Source: Azadirachta indica
Taxonomy: Eukaryota; Streptophyta; Magnoliopsida; Sapindales; Meliaceae
Assembly (NCBI GenBank): GCA_022749755.1
Contig: CM040451.1
Span: 5,408,871-5,472,870, forward strand
Direction: 5' to 3'
Length of the DNA: 64,000 nucleotides
The position numbers and the translations under genes are program-made. Below, one piece after another: positions 48,600-60,028 of the stretch. The notes below the pieces were generated by a model. The model was not told where the DNA came from. It made no database searches and saw nothing but the letters and a program-made list of their open reading frames with translations. Numbering within the stretch: the stretch's first letter is position 1; the number at the start of each line of letters is the position of its first letter.

Positions 48600-48830
48600 C
48601 ACATTTAGCACGTGGCCGACAGCAAGGACAATTATTCAAGAATATTCAAGGACAATTTTGCAAGACTTATTTATCATGTGACCGACATCAAGCATTCTCA
48701 AGGACAACTATTCAAGACAAAGACATGTGACCGACAATAAGAATCTTTCTTTTCTTTTAGTTAATTTTGTTGTATTCAATAATTGTATTATTCAATATTG
48801 TAAGAGTTTTTCAATTTTACCTATAAATTA
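48600..48830 (+). promoter_or_regulatory. Viral promoter region with three GTG[G/A]CCGACA repeats
   Basis: The pregenomic-RNA promoter is expected here, between ORF2 and the primer-binding site. Three repeats are visible: CACGTGGCCGACA (48609-48621), CATGTGACCGACA (48675-48687) and CATGTGACCGACA (48724-48736), interleaved with CAAGGACAATTATTCAAG-like copies. The first joins an ABRE-like ACGTGGC with a DRE/CRT core GCCGAC. The TATA box CTATAAATTAG is at 48821-48831, so transcription would start at about 48850-48860. This is the only complete copy of the region in the window. Confidence 0.7.
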
Positions 48831-48916
48831 GAAAATCGTTTCCTTACCCGAGGAGGCGAACAAAAGAGAGAAAACACTTAGTGCAAAACTCTCTTTTGTA
48901 ATATTCTCCCACGATC

Positions 48917-48922
48917 AATAAA
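48917..48922 (+). terminator. Viral polyadenylation signal AATAAA
   Basis: AATAAA follows the TATA box by about 95 bases. In pararetroviruses the signal lies just downstream of the transcription start and is used only after the RNA has gone round the genome. That fits this spacing. The same signal recurs in fragment D near 59710. Confidence 0.7.
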
Positions 48923-49135
48923 ATATTTCCATTTTCAAAAACTATTTGTTCTTATTTTGATCATACAATTTCCAATTTAATATTCCAATTCTTAAACATG
49001 TAATTTCAAATTTTATTTTCCAAAATTAATCCTTATTTCAAATCATCAACAATTTTCCAACTTATTATTTTCAAATTAATTCACAATCATTTTACTCATC
49101 AACTCTCTAGTCTCGATCTCTTCCTGAACTAATTT

Positions 49136-49149
49136 GGTATCAGAGCCAA
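49136..49149 (+). other. tRNA-Met primer-binding site
   Basis: TGGTATCAGAGCCA is complementary to the 3' end of plant initiator tRNA-Met. Caulimovirids use it to prime minus-strand DNA synthesis, and by convention it is position 1 of the genome. It marks the A/B boundary and is repeated in fragment D at about 59926-59939. Confidence 0.95.
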
Positions 49150-49404
49150 GTGTTTTCGAAATTGGTGAAGTTTTTAATAAAAACAATTGTTAGATAAATA
49201 GTTTAAAATACAGAACATCCTAAGTATAGAGAGGGAGCAATGTAAAGTTGTTTGTAGGTTTGGCAAGTCAGGTCGCGAGTGGCAGTAAGATCCTACGAGG
49301 AAGTGAGGTTATAAGTCCAGCGTTTGATCCGAAGGTGTTCCCCTAGCTCTCTTTGTATTTAATATTTATGTGTTTTAAATTATTTGTTTGCAATAGTTTT
49401 AATT

Positions 49405-50121
49405 ATGGCTTCTTCAATTAGAAAGTTATTTGGTTCTAAGTCTAAAGAACCCTCGAAGACCATTAGTTCTAAACAAATCATGAGTAAAATTAGTAATGTT
49501 AATGAATATTTATCTAAAAATAGGTTACCCACTATTCCACTCAATATTATTTATGATATAGGAAAATTTGATTTTAGGACTGCATTTTCCATTAAAGAAC
49601 ACGAAGAAATTTTATCGTTACAAAATGAATTCGAAAAAATTAGGTTACTCAATTCTACTGCACTTAATAAATATAAAGAATAAGGTTTTAATTATATCCA
49701 TTTTGAACTTATTCAAATAGCAATCAAGCCTCTAGCTAGAAAAGGATTAGATTCTCCAATTTTAGTACTCCTTAGAGATAAAATATTACTCAAGTTCCAA
49801 GATTCCCTTCTAAGCGTAGTTAAGACAAACCTCTGCAATGGAGCTATTTAATTCAATTGTGCCCCAAATTTCCAAGTTAGTTTGCATGATCCGACCATTT
49901 TAGATACTTTAATACTCAATATCCATATTTCAGAAATAAAATTCCAACCCCATAGGCAAGGATATATGTTACTTTATAGAATTTATTTTAAGCAAATTAC
50001 TTTCCAATTTAACCCTAGAGGCTTACTACAAAACAATAGAGGAGAAACATCCATTCTAAATATTCAAATAGAAGACGAAGAAATTCCAATAGATTCTTTT
50101 ACTCCAAAATTACTCAAATGA
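49405..50121 (+). pseudogene. Movement-protein region of copy B, broken
   Basis: The ATG at 49405 (MASSIRKLFGSKSK) opens ORF1. A 30K-type movement protein is expected here; the KPLARKGLDSPILVLLRDKILL segment, just after the first stop, resembles caulimovirid movement proteins, which guide virions or RNA through plasmodesmata. Three in-frame stops (49681, 49849, 50119) break it, all in the same frame that continues into the capsid region. This is the only movement-protein copy in the locus. Confidence 0.78.
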
Positions 50122-52260
50122 GATGAAATTAGTATTTCAGAAAACTGGAAAATAGATCAGCCACAAGTCCCTAGGAATTTAGCTCAAAAAGAAATTCCTC
50201 AAGTACTAGAAACCAACGACAGTAAAATCCTTCTTAGATTTAATTCTTTTAGACAACCTAAACCACCAACTAGTTATTCAGATTTTCAGGCCGCCAGATC
50301 ATCATTTTCCATTCCTAACACCTCTAGAGTTCAAACTACTAAAATCGAAGATTTAGATACTCAAAGTTCCGTTCAACATACTACTCCAATAGCCGAACCA
50401 GTGCATAGGCCGGAATCTCCAACATTTTCTGATTTTCAAACTATTAACACAATAATTAATAAAAATTGGGAAATAGACAAAAATTTCCTTAGACAAGACT
50501 TTAGCTCACCATTAAATAAGGAAAAGAAAACGTGGTTTTTAGCCAATTTTGACTTAGAGTAACAAGCCATTATTAGGACAGCTTGGTATGAAGACATGAA
50601 TAGGATGAAGACAAATATTCCATTTTTCACGTGGTTTGAAATGTACTCCTTTAATAATAAAATAATATACCCTTTTAGAAAATCAAATCTAGACGTCCAC
50701 ACTAGCCATCTTAGAAAATGAAAAACAAAAAATCATGGCATTATTCAATCCGTACATCCACCCTTAGAATCTCTCCAACTTAATATTTCAGGTAGTCGTA
50801 TTCCAGCATCACCGTTCAAATTAGCTGATGATAGATCAAACACTGAACCTTCCACTTTAGGAGACATTAGAAAATTCTATGAACAGAATAATTATCAAAG
50901 TCAAATATTGCACACTGTTTCTAAACAAGTTAGTTATGTAGAAGATAAAATAGACCAAACTACCCTTAGTTCTAGTTTTCCTTTTAGTGTGACCTCACCT
51001 CTATTCAAACCTCAACCATTACCGCAAAAAGACAAAGAGATTACTCCTTTTCCCAAAATTGACCTTTTAGATCAAATTAATAAAAAATTATCGACTTTAC
51101 CAGAACCTTCCAACGCTAATACCATAAATGAAACTTTAAATAGTCAAACTCAGAATCAAGATGAGGATAGTGAACCTTTAGAAATTAATAGGTTACAAAG
51201 AAAAACTAGACAACCCAATAATTGGAAAAATGCATTAACTAGAAATTATTATCCTACACTTACTCCACCAGATATTCAATACGAAGAACGCGCTAAGTAT
51301 GTTACTACTCAACACCCCGGTGAAGCTATCTATGAATGGAATATAGATGGTAGATCCGAATATGAAATTGTGAATGTACTCCAAGAAATAGGAATGGCTG
51401 CAATAGCTTATAAAGCTGTAAAAGACACTGACCATCAAGCCGCTAAATTAATAGTAGCAGGATTTACAAGATCCCTTAGGTATTGGTGGGATAATAGTCT
51501 TAATACAACTACTCAACAAAGTATACTCAATCACGTAGAACAACTCATAATAGAAGATGATCAAGGATTTCAAGAGATCAAAGAAACTCAAAATGCTGTA
51601 AAAGTACTCATTCATACGATAGCTATGCATTTCATAGGCAATCCTCAGGAAGAACTTCAGAGTTCAAAATTAGTGCTTATAAATCTTAGGTCTCTAACTT
51701 TAGGTGACTTTAGATGGTATAAAGATGCTTTTGTTACACATATATTCCAACGACAAGACTGTAATGCCCTTTTCGTGGAAAGAAAGATTTATTGCAGGAT
51801 TACCTAAATTCTTCTCAAATAGAGTACTCAAAAAATTAGTAGAAATTACCGGAGGAAGTTCAATCCCTTGAGACACTATTATTTATAGTCAACCTATTGC
51901 ATTCGTTAAGAAAGAAGGCTTAACCTTATGTCAAGAACAAAAAGATAAGAAAAATAGTGAGAAATATTCTTTTAAACAAACCGTAGGAAACTTTTGCGCT
52001 CAATATGATTATGACAATCTCACAGCCCCATCCCGTAGGAAACCACATAAGCCCAAAATTGTTACTTATCCTCCAAAACATAATAAAAAAGCCCAGTTTA
52101 ATGAACCTTATTACAAAAAAAATAAAAAACGTAATAAGCCCAAACATAGTAAAAAACCCATAGTTTGTTGGACATGTAAGAAATCAGGCCATACGTCCAC
52201 TAACTGTAGAACAAGAAATAGGATTAATGAAATATTCAAAGATGATGAGGATTTTAGACA
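50122..52260 (+). pseudogene. Capsid region of copy B, broken
   Basis: The open piece 50908-51807 (299 codons) carries a Pro-rich linker and the capsid domain with AGFTRSLRYWWDNSL. The zinc knuckle CWTCKKSGHTSTNC lies at 52166-52207 in a shifted frame after the frameshift near 51770. Stops at 50560 (also in copy A) and 50719 lie upstream. Arms of the palindrome start inside this region, at about 51496. Confidence 0.85.
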
Positions 52261-52859
52261 AAAATTTAGCCAACTTCTTCTTAACGAAAATTCTAATAGT
52301 CAATCAAATTCTTCTGAAGCTATTCAAGAAATAGATAATTCTAGTGACACAAGTAGTATTCAAGACTGTAGTTGTAGCGAAGGAATATGCCACTGTCAAT
52401 CACTAAATATGATGTTAAGTAGAAAATAGGATAAACAATTTTTTTTACATATTATAGATAAAATAGAAGATCCCGATGTCAAAAGAGAATACTTGCTTAA
52501 ACTCAAAGATATCCTTACTCAAGAACAACACCTTAGTACTCCAGAATCATTTAGTCTTAATAAAATTTTTGATAAATATCCTACTCAAAGTCTTTTTAAA
52601 CAAGTTATTACAGGAGAATTACAACAAGAAGTTAAATTACTTAAAAAACAACTTAAGGAATTAGAACAAAAAGTCCAAGAGCAACAATTACAATAATTAC
52701 AAAATAATATTAGAATAGAGTTATAGAGTTACTAGAAAGCTCCACTAGAAGACAAAAAGAAATTATTCAACCCTACAATTCTATAGAATTAGATTTCAAT
52801 AATAACCCTGATGACACGTTTATTCAACTTGTTAGCAAGATTAATTTTCACAAATGGTA

Positions 52860-54848
52860 CATCCACATATCACTCCATATAGGAAACAGTTTCTACTTAG
52901 AAACCACAGCATTAGTTGACTCCGGTGCTGATCAAAATTGTATTAGAGAAGGAATAATACCAACACAATTTTATGAAAAAACTAGTGAAAAATTACATGG
53001 TGCAAATGGTTCAAGTTTTAACGTTAGGTATAAATTATCAAATGCAAGAATTTGTAATAATAATTATTGTTTTAAAAATAATTTTACTTTAGTCAAAAAT
53101 TTTAGCCAAAACATCATTTTAGGTACTCCATTTTTGACCCAGATATACCCCTTTACTGTAGATGACAAAGGAATCCATACTCACGTGTTAGGCAAACAAT
53201 TTACCTTTTATTTCTTATCTCCTATTAATCAAAAAGAGATCAATTTACTCCAAGAAAATTCTATTAGCCGACAACTTAATATTATGTCCAACAAGAGAAA
53301 TCATATTTAATCCTTGAAGAAAGAAATCCAATATGACAAAGTAGAAAAACAATTAGGGAATCCTACTATTCAAGCATGAGTTCAACAACTTCAATCATTT
53401 TGAGAAAAAGAAATATGCTCAGACCTACCCAATACTTTTTGGGAAAGAAAAAAGCATATAGTCCAACTTCTATATGAAAAACACTTTAATGAAAAACAAA
53501 TTCCCACAAAAGCCTGTCCTATTCAAATGAATCATGAACTTTTAGAACATTGTAAAAAAGAAATTAATGACCTACTCAATAAAGGACTTATTAGGAAATT
53601 CAAGTCTCCTTGGAGTTGTCTAGCTTTTTATGTTAACAAAAATTCCGAAATAGAAAGAGAAGTCCCTAGATTAGTTATTAATTATAAACCTTTAAATAAA
53701 GTCCTGCAATGGATTAGATATCCAATTCCTAATAAAAAAGATTTACTCAAAAGATTATACAATAGTGTAATATTTTCAAAATGCAATATGAAGAGTGGAT
53801 TTTGACAAGTTCAAATAGATGAAAAGGATAGGTACAAAACAGCCTTTACGGTACCTTTTGGCCATTACGAGTGGAACGTAATGCCATTTGGACTCAATAA
53901 TGCCCCTTCGGAATTCCAAAATATTATAAATGACATATTCAACCCTTTCACACATTTTTCTATTGTGTACATTGATGATGTCCTTATCTTTTCCAACTCA
54001 ATAGAACAACATTTTAAACATTTAAATTTATTTTACATGTGGTCAAAAAGAATGGTCTAGTAGTGTCGGCTACCAAAATGAAATTATTCCAAATCAAGAT
54101 TAGATTTTTAGGCCATGAAATATATAAAGGTACTATTCAACCTATTAATAGATCAATCGAATCTACCTCGAAATATTCCGATGAAATTAGGAAAAAAACT
54201 CAATTACAAAGATTTTTAGAATCACTTAATTATGTAGCAGACTTTTTCCCAAACCTTAGACAACTTTGTAAACCATTGTATCAAAGATTAAGGAAAAGTC
54301 CTCCTAATTGGACTGAAGAACATACTAGAGTAATTAAGCTTCTTAAACAAAAGCTTAAAGTTTTACCATGTTTGTCTATTCCACATCCTAATACGACCCT
54401 TATAGTAGAAACCGATGCTTCAGACATAGGTTATGGCGGAATACTCAAATAAAAAACTAATAGAAGTGATAAAGAATTAATAGTTAGATTCCATTCAGGT
54501 GTTTGGATAGGAGCTCAAAGAAATTATTCAACAATTAAAAAGAAAATTTTATCAATTGTTTTATGTATTATGAAATTCCAATATGACTTATTCAATAAAA
54601 GCTTTTTATTACGTATTGACTGCAAATCTGCAAAAGAGGTTTTAGAAAAAGATGTTAAAAATTTGGTTTCTAAGCAAATATTTGCAAGATGGCAGACAAT
54701 TTTGTCCAACTTTAATTTTCAAATTTCCTATATAAAGAGAGAATCTAATTCTTTACCAGACTATGTTACGAGAGAGTTTTTACAAGAAAAGATAGAGAGT
54801 GAAATTCAAACACAGAGTGAAAACCCAAAATGTCCAGCAAAAGTATGA
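52860..54848 (+). pseudogene. Protease-RT-RNase H of copy B, broken
   Basis: The protease DSGAD motif is intact (Asp codon 52918-52920). The RT is split: the 53527-53805 frame ends at a TGA replacing Trp in GFWQ. YIDD is at 53968-53979. A 1-base loss near 54033 shifts the frame to 54039-54452, which holds the ETDAS RNase H Asp. A stop follows, and the last piece is 54570-54848. The RNase H glutamate is replaced by Lys (KKKILSIV) near 54540. A TGA near 53401 is shared with copy C. Confidence 0.88.
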
Positions 54849-55480
54849 AACCGTCCGATTATGCAATGACTACTTAAATCTCTATCCCTAGTTACGGTAA
54901 TATTCCAGTTGCATCAACAACAGGTATGATTTCTTCAACTCAAGAGTATCATTCTCTCTCCTATACTCAAGCTATTAAATCCGGGTCTTCTACCCAACCT
55001 GAGTCATCTACCCAGAAAAATATTTTGTCTTCTACACAAGTTCTTATTCAAAAATCCCAACATAAAACAAAATCCCAAGCACAGCATATCCAAGTTACCC
55101 TTATGATAAACCAATCCAATTAAAAGACTTTTATGCCCTTACCAATAGATTATTCCATCCTGATTTTCAATTTATTACAGATACTCCTCTCAAAAATAGA
55201 AAATTTTACGAATTTATCCTAATAGATACAAAATCTGTAGAAATCAACTATCACCATAACCCAAAAGACTTTAATCAAATCGCCTACTCCACCTGTAAAA
55301 TTAAGAAGATCCTATCACTTAGAGAATTTCCTGCAACCTCTATATACTCAACTGTATCCTTTTCTGTACCATACAAACCAGAATGATGCAATTATATTGA
55401 TTATCAAAAGGCATGGTTTAATATGTTTTTTTCTTAGATCTTTTGACCATTCCTGGTTTATTTAATTTGACCCAAATTAA
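54830..55480 (+). pseudogene. ORF2 of copy B, 5' part only
   Basis: Nearly identical to the start of ORF2 in copy A, including the early TAA and the 1-base loss. It is cut off at about 55480, after the YQKAWFNMFF region, where the inverted copy begins. Confidence 0.7.
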
Positions 55481-55632
55481 ATTGATAACTTGTTTATTTA
55501 ATACCCGAACCAGGGAAAGGATTCTTGGATAACTTATTGTGGGTAAATTGATGGTTCGCGTCCTAAAAAGAACCACCATTCTTGAAACCAGGATGGTGTG
55601 AGGTTTGTACGATTTGAGTCAAATTAGATAAA

Positions 55633-56064
55633 TCAGGAATGGTCAAAAGATATAAGGAAAAACATATTAAACCATGCCTTTTGATAATCAATATAATTGT
55701 ATCCTTCTGGTTTGTATGGTACGGAAAAGGATACAGTTGAGTATATGGAGGTTACAGGAAATTTTCTAGGTGATAGGATCTTCTTAATTTTGCAGGTGGA
55801 GTAGGCGATTTGGTTAAAGTCTTTTGGATTATGGTGATGGTTGATTTCTACAGATTTTGTATCTACTAGGATAAATTCGTAAAATCTTCTAATTTTGAGC
55901 GGGGTATCTGTAATAAATTGAAAATCATGGTGGAATAATCTATTGGTAAGGGCGCAAAGGTCTTTTAATTGGATTGGTTTATCATAAGGGGTAACTTGGA
56001 TATGCTGTGCTTGGGATTTTGTTTTATATTGGGATTTTTGAATAGGAACTTGTGTAGAAGACAA
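55633..56064 (-). pseudogene. ORF2 fragment of copy C
   Basis: A 143-codon open piece covering the STQ region and the following FYEFILVDTKSVEINHHH segment to the YQKAWFNMFF region. It lacks the 1-base loss seen in copies A and B, and the early stop of A and B is a Gln codon here. So in this stretch copy C is closer to the original frame. Confidence 0.7.
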
Positions 56065-56240
56065 AATATTTTTCTGGGTAGATGACTCAGGTTGGGTAGA
56101 AGACCCGGATTTAATAGATTGAGTATAGGAGAGAGGAGGATACTCTTAAGTTGAAGAAATCATATCTGTTGTTGATGTAACTGGAATATTACTATAACTA
56201 GGGATGGAGATTTGAGTAGTCATTGCATAATCGGACGGTT

Positions 56241-57563
56241 TCATACTTTTTCTGGACATTTTGGGTTTTCACTCTGTGTTTGAATTTCACTCTCTATTTT
56301 TCCTTGTAAGAACTCTCTCGTAAGATAGTCTGGTAAAGAATTGGATTTTCCCTTTATATAGGAAATTTGAAAATCAAAGTTGGACAAAATTGTCTGCCAT
56401 CTTCCAAATATTTGCTTGGAAACCAAATTTTTAACATCTTTTTCTAAGACCTCTTTTGTAGATTTACAGTCAATACGTAATAAAAAGCTTTTATTAAATA
56501 AGTTATCTTGGAATTTCATAATACATAAAACAATTGATAAAATTTCCTTTTTAATTGTTGAATAATTTCTCTAGGCTCCTATCCAAACACCTGAATGGAA
56601 TCTAACTATTAATTCTTTATCACTTCTATTAGTTTTTTGTTTGAGTATTTCGCCATAACCTATGTCTGAGGCATCGGTTTCTACTATAAGGGTCGCATTA
56701 GGATCTGGAGTAGACAAACATGGTAAAACCTTAACCTTTTGTTTAAAAAGCTTAATTATTCTAGTATGTTCTTCAGTCCAATTAGGAGGACTTTTCCTTA
56801 ATCTTTGATACAATGGTTCACAAAGTTGTCTAAGGTTTGGGAAAAAGTCTGCTACCTAATTAAGTGATCCTAAAAATCTTTGCAATTGAGTTTTTTTCCT
56901 AATTTCATCGGGAAATTTCGAGGTAGATTCGATTGATCTATTAATAGGTTGAATAGTACCTTTATATATTTCATGGCCTAAAAATCTAATCTTGATTTGG
57001 AATAATTTCATTTTGGTAGCCGACACTACTAGACCATTCTTTTTGATCACATGTAAAAATAAATTTAAATGTTTAAAATGTTGTTCTATTGAGTTGGAAA
57101 AGATAAGGACATTATCAATGTACACAATAGAAAAATGTGTGAAAGGGTTGAATATGTCATTCATAATATTTTGGAATTCCGAAGGGGCATTTTTGAGTCC
57201 AAATGGCATTACGTTCTATTTGTAATGGCCAAAAGGTATCGTAAAGTCTATTTTGTATCTATCTTTTTCATCTATTTGGACTTGCCAAAATCCACTGTTC
57301 ATATCGAATTTTGAAAATATTACACTATTGTATAATCTTTTGAGTAAATCTTTTTTATTAGGAATTGGATATCTAATCCATTGCAAGACTTTATGTAAAG
57401 GTTTATAATTAATAACTAATCTAGGGACTTCTCTTTCTATTTCGGAATTTTTGTTAACATAAAAAGCTAGACAACTCCAAAGAGACTTGAATTTCCTAAT
57501 AAGTCCTTTATTGAGTAGGTCATTAATTTCTTTTTTACAATGTTCTAAAAGTTCATGATTCAT
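56241..57563 (-). pseudogene. RT-RNase H region of copy C, broken
   Basis: Open pieces at 57563-57216 (RT N-terminal part), 57209-56856 (palm), 56813-56571 (ETDAS RNase H Asp) and 56519-56241. The catalytic motif YIDD is YIDN (57122-57111), so the active-site Asp is lost even where the frame is open. A stop lies near 57212, and others follow. Confidence 0.88.
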
Positions 57564-59591
57564 TTGAATAGGACAGGCTTTTGTAGGAATTTGTTTTTCA
57601 TTAAAGTGTTTTTCATATGGAAGTTGAACTATATGCTTTTTTCTTTCCCAAAAAGTATTGGGTAAGTCCGAGCATATTTCTTTTTCTCAAAATGATTGAA
57701 GTTGTTGAACTCGTGCTTGAATAATAGGATTCCCTAATTGTTTTTCTACTTTGTCATATTGGATTTCTTTCTGCAAGGATTGGATATGATTTCTCTTGTT
57801 GGATATAATATTAAGTTGTCGGGTAATAGAATTTTCTTGGAGTAAATTGATCTGTTTTTGATTAATAGGAGATAAGAAATGAAAGGTAATTTATTTGCCT
57901 AACATGTGAGTATGAATTCCTTTGTCATCTACAGTAAAAAGGTATATTTAAGTCAAAAATTGAGTACCTAAAATGATGTTTTGGCTAAAATTTTTGACTA
58001 AAGTAAAATTATTCTTAAAACAATAATTATTATTACAAATTCTTGTATTTGATAATTTATACCTAACGTTAAGACTTGAACCATTTGCACAATATAATTT
58101 TTCACTAGTTTTTTCATAAAATTGTGTTGGTATTATTCCTTTTCTAATACAATTTTGATCAGCACCGGAGTCAACTAATGCTGTGGTTTCTAAGTGGAAA
58201 CTGTTTCCTATATGGAGTGATATGTGGATGTACCATTTGTGAAAATTAATCTTGCTAACAAGTTGAATAAACGTGTCATCAGGGTTATTATTAGAATCTA
58301 ATTCTATAGAATTGTAGGGTTGAATAATTTCTTTTTGTTTTCCAGTGGAGCTTTCTAGTAACTCTATAACTCTATTCTAATATTATTCTGTAATTGTTGT
58401 AATTGTTGCTCTTGGACTTTTTGTTCTAATTCCTTAAGTTGTTTTTTAAGTAATTTAACTTCTTGTTATAATTCTCCTGTAGTAACTTGTTTAAAAAGAC
58501 TTTGAGTAGGATATTTATCGAAAATTTTATTAAGACTAAATGATTCTGGAGTACTAAGGTGTTGTTCTTGAGTAAGGATATCTTTGAGTTTAAGCAAGTA
58601 TTCTCTTTTGACATCGGGATCTTCTATTTTATCTATAATATCTAAAAAAAATTGTTTATCCTGTTTTCTACTTGACATCATATTTAGTGATTGACAGTGG
58701 CATATTCCTTCGCTACAACTACAGTCTTGAATACTACTTGTGTCACTAGAATTATCTATTTCTTGAATAGCTTCAGAAAAATCTGATTGACCATTAGAAT
58801 TTTCGCTAAGGAGAAGTTGGCTAAATTTTTGTCTAAGATCCTCATCATCTTTAAATATTTCATTAATCCTATTTCTTGTTCTACAGTTAGTGGACGTATG
58901 GCCTGGTTTCTTACATGTCCAACAAACTATGAGTTTTTTACTATGTTTAGGCTTACTACGTTTTTTATTCTTTTTGTAATAAGGTTCATTAAACTGGGCC
59001 TTTTTATTATGATTTGGAGGATAAGTAATAGTTTTGGGCTTATGTCATTTCCTACGGGATGGGGCTGTGAGATTGTCATAATCATATTGAACACAAAAGT
59101 TTCCTACGGTTTGTTTAAAAGAATATTTCTCACTATTTTTCTTATTTTTTTGTTCTTGACATAAGGTTAAGCCTTCTTTCTTAACGAATGCAAAAAGTTG
59201 ACCATAAGTAATAGTGTCCCAAGGAATTGAACTTCCTCTGGTAATTTCTACTAATTTTTTGAGTACTCTATTTGAGAAGAATTTGGGTAATCTTGCAATA
59301 AATCTTTCTTTCCAAAAAAAGGCGTTACAATCCTGTCGTTAGAATATGTGTAACAAAAACATCTTTATACCATCTAAAGTCACCTAAAGTTGAACACCTA
59401 AGATTTGTAAGCACTAATTTTGAACTCTGAAGTTCTTCCTGAGGATTGCTTATGAAATGCATAGCTATCGTACGAATGAGTACTTCTATAGCATTTTGAG
59501 TTTCTTTGATCTCTTGGAATCCTTGATCATCTTCTATTATGAATTGTTTTACGTGATTGAGTATACTTTGTTGAGTAGTTGTACTAAGACT
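57564..59591 (-). pseudogene. Protease and capsid region of copy C, broken
   Basis: Includes the protease DSGAD motif (about 58165 on the minus strand), an acidic region with YCHCQS-like Cys, the zinc knuckle CWTCKKPGHTSTNC (58924-58883) and capsid pieces (59606-59325 frame). The knuckle has Pro in place of Ser. The TGA in the segment before the RT (near 57688) is shared with copy B. Confidence 0.8.
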
Positions 59592-60028
59592 GTAAGAGTT
59601 ATTCAATTATAACTATAAATTAGAGAATCGTTTCCTCACTCAAGGAGGCAAACAAAAGAGAGAAAACACTTAGTGCAAAACTCCCTTTTGTAATATTCTC
59701 CCACGATCAATAAAATATTTCCATTTTCAAAAACTATTTATTTTTATTTTGATCATACAATTTCCAATTTAATATTCCAATTCTTAAACATGTAACTTCA
59801 AATTTTATTTTCCAAAATTAATCTTTATTTCAAATCATCAACAATTTTCCAACTTATTATTTTCAAATTAATTCACAATCATTTTACTCATCAATTCTCT
59901 AGTCCCGATCTCTTCTTAGGCTAATTTGGTATCAGAGCCAAGTGTTTTCGAAATTAGTGAAGTTTTAATAAAAACAATTGTTAGATAAATAGTTTAAAAT
60001 ACATAACATCCTAAATATAGAGAGAGAA
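59592..60028 (+). promoter_or_regulatory. Endogenous caulimovirid fragment D (core promoter, leader)
   Basis: Plus-strand piece equal to 48797-49230 of copy A: TATA box (CTATAAATTAG, about 59616-59626), AATAAA signal (about 59710), leader and primer-binding site TGGTATCAGAGCCA (about 59926-59939). It lacks the upstream GTG[G/A]CCGACA repeats. It ends near 60028 with a short repeat of its own leader (AAGTTTTAATAAAAACAATT). Any transcript would run rightwards, antisense to small gene B copy 3 and MCM6 copy 2. Confidence 0.8.

Larger units (their letters stand above)
42751..49135 (+). mobile_element. Endogenous caulimovirid, copy A
   Basis: An integrated plant pararetrovirus copy, from the middle of ORF1 to the end of the genome unit. 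Order: coat-protein region with CCHC zinc knuckle, aspartic protease, reverse transcriptase, RNase H, ORF2 of unknown function, promoter/polyadenylation region, and the primer-binding site at its right end. A single polyprotein carrying movement protein to RNase H with a second ORF downstream matches florendoviruses within Caulimoviridae; the genus is inferred. It lacks the movement-protein part. ORF1 is broken by stops at 43090, 43555, 44245 and 46232 and by other stops, so it cannot give an intact product. The ~7.47-kb spacing to copy B gives the unit length. Confidence 0.9.
49136..55480 (+). mobile_element. Endogenous caulimovirid, copy B
   Basis: Continues head to tail from copy A without any host sequence. 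Contains leader, movement protein, capsid region with zinc knuckle, protease, RT, RNase H and the first part of ORF2, ending at about 55480 where the palindrome loop begins. It lacks the promoter region. ORF1 is broken by stops at 49681, 49849, 50119, 50560 and 50719, a +1 frameshift near 51770, and others. With copy A it represents 1.7 genome units in tandem. Confidence 0.92.
55495..59591 (-). mobile_element. Endogenous caulimovirid, inverted copy C
   Basis: Minus-strand partial copy running from within ORF2 (right after the loop at 55481-55610) back to the capsid domain. It is the reverse complement of copy B 51496-55480, with extra ORF2 sequence (FQEWW region) in the loop side. Pieces: ORF2 56064-55633, RNase H about 56813-56241, RT 57563-57216 and 57209-56856, zinc knuckle 58924-58883, capsid 59606-59325. 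All are broken. The left end lacks host sequence, and the right end joins fragment D directly. Confidence 0.9.

Noticed and set aside
42751..60028. Ty3/Gypsy retrotransposon instead of a virus
   Set aside because: There are no LTRs or integrase. A movement-protein region, a tandem with one primer-binding site per unit, and a second ORF after RNase H fit Caulimoviridae.
42751..60028. A currently replicating or intact virus
   Set aside because: Every copy has several stops or frameshifts in ORF1 and ORF2, only one movement-protein region exists and it is broken three times, so this is an old inactive insertion.
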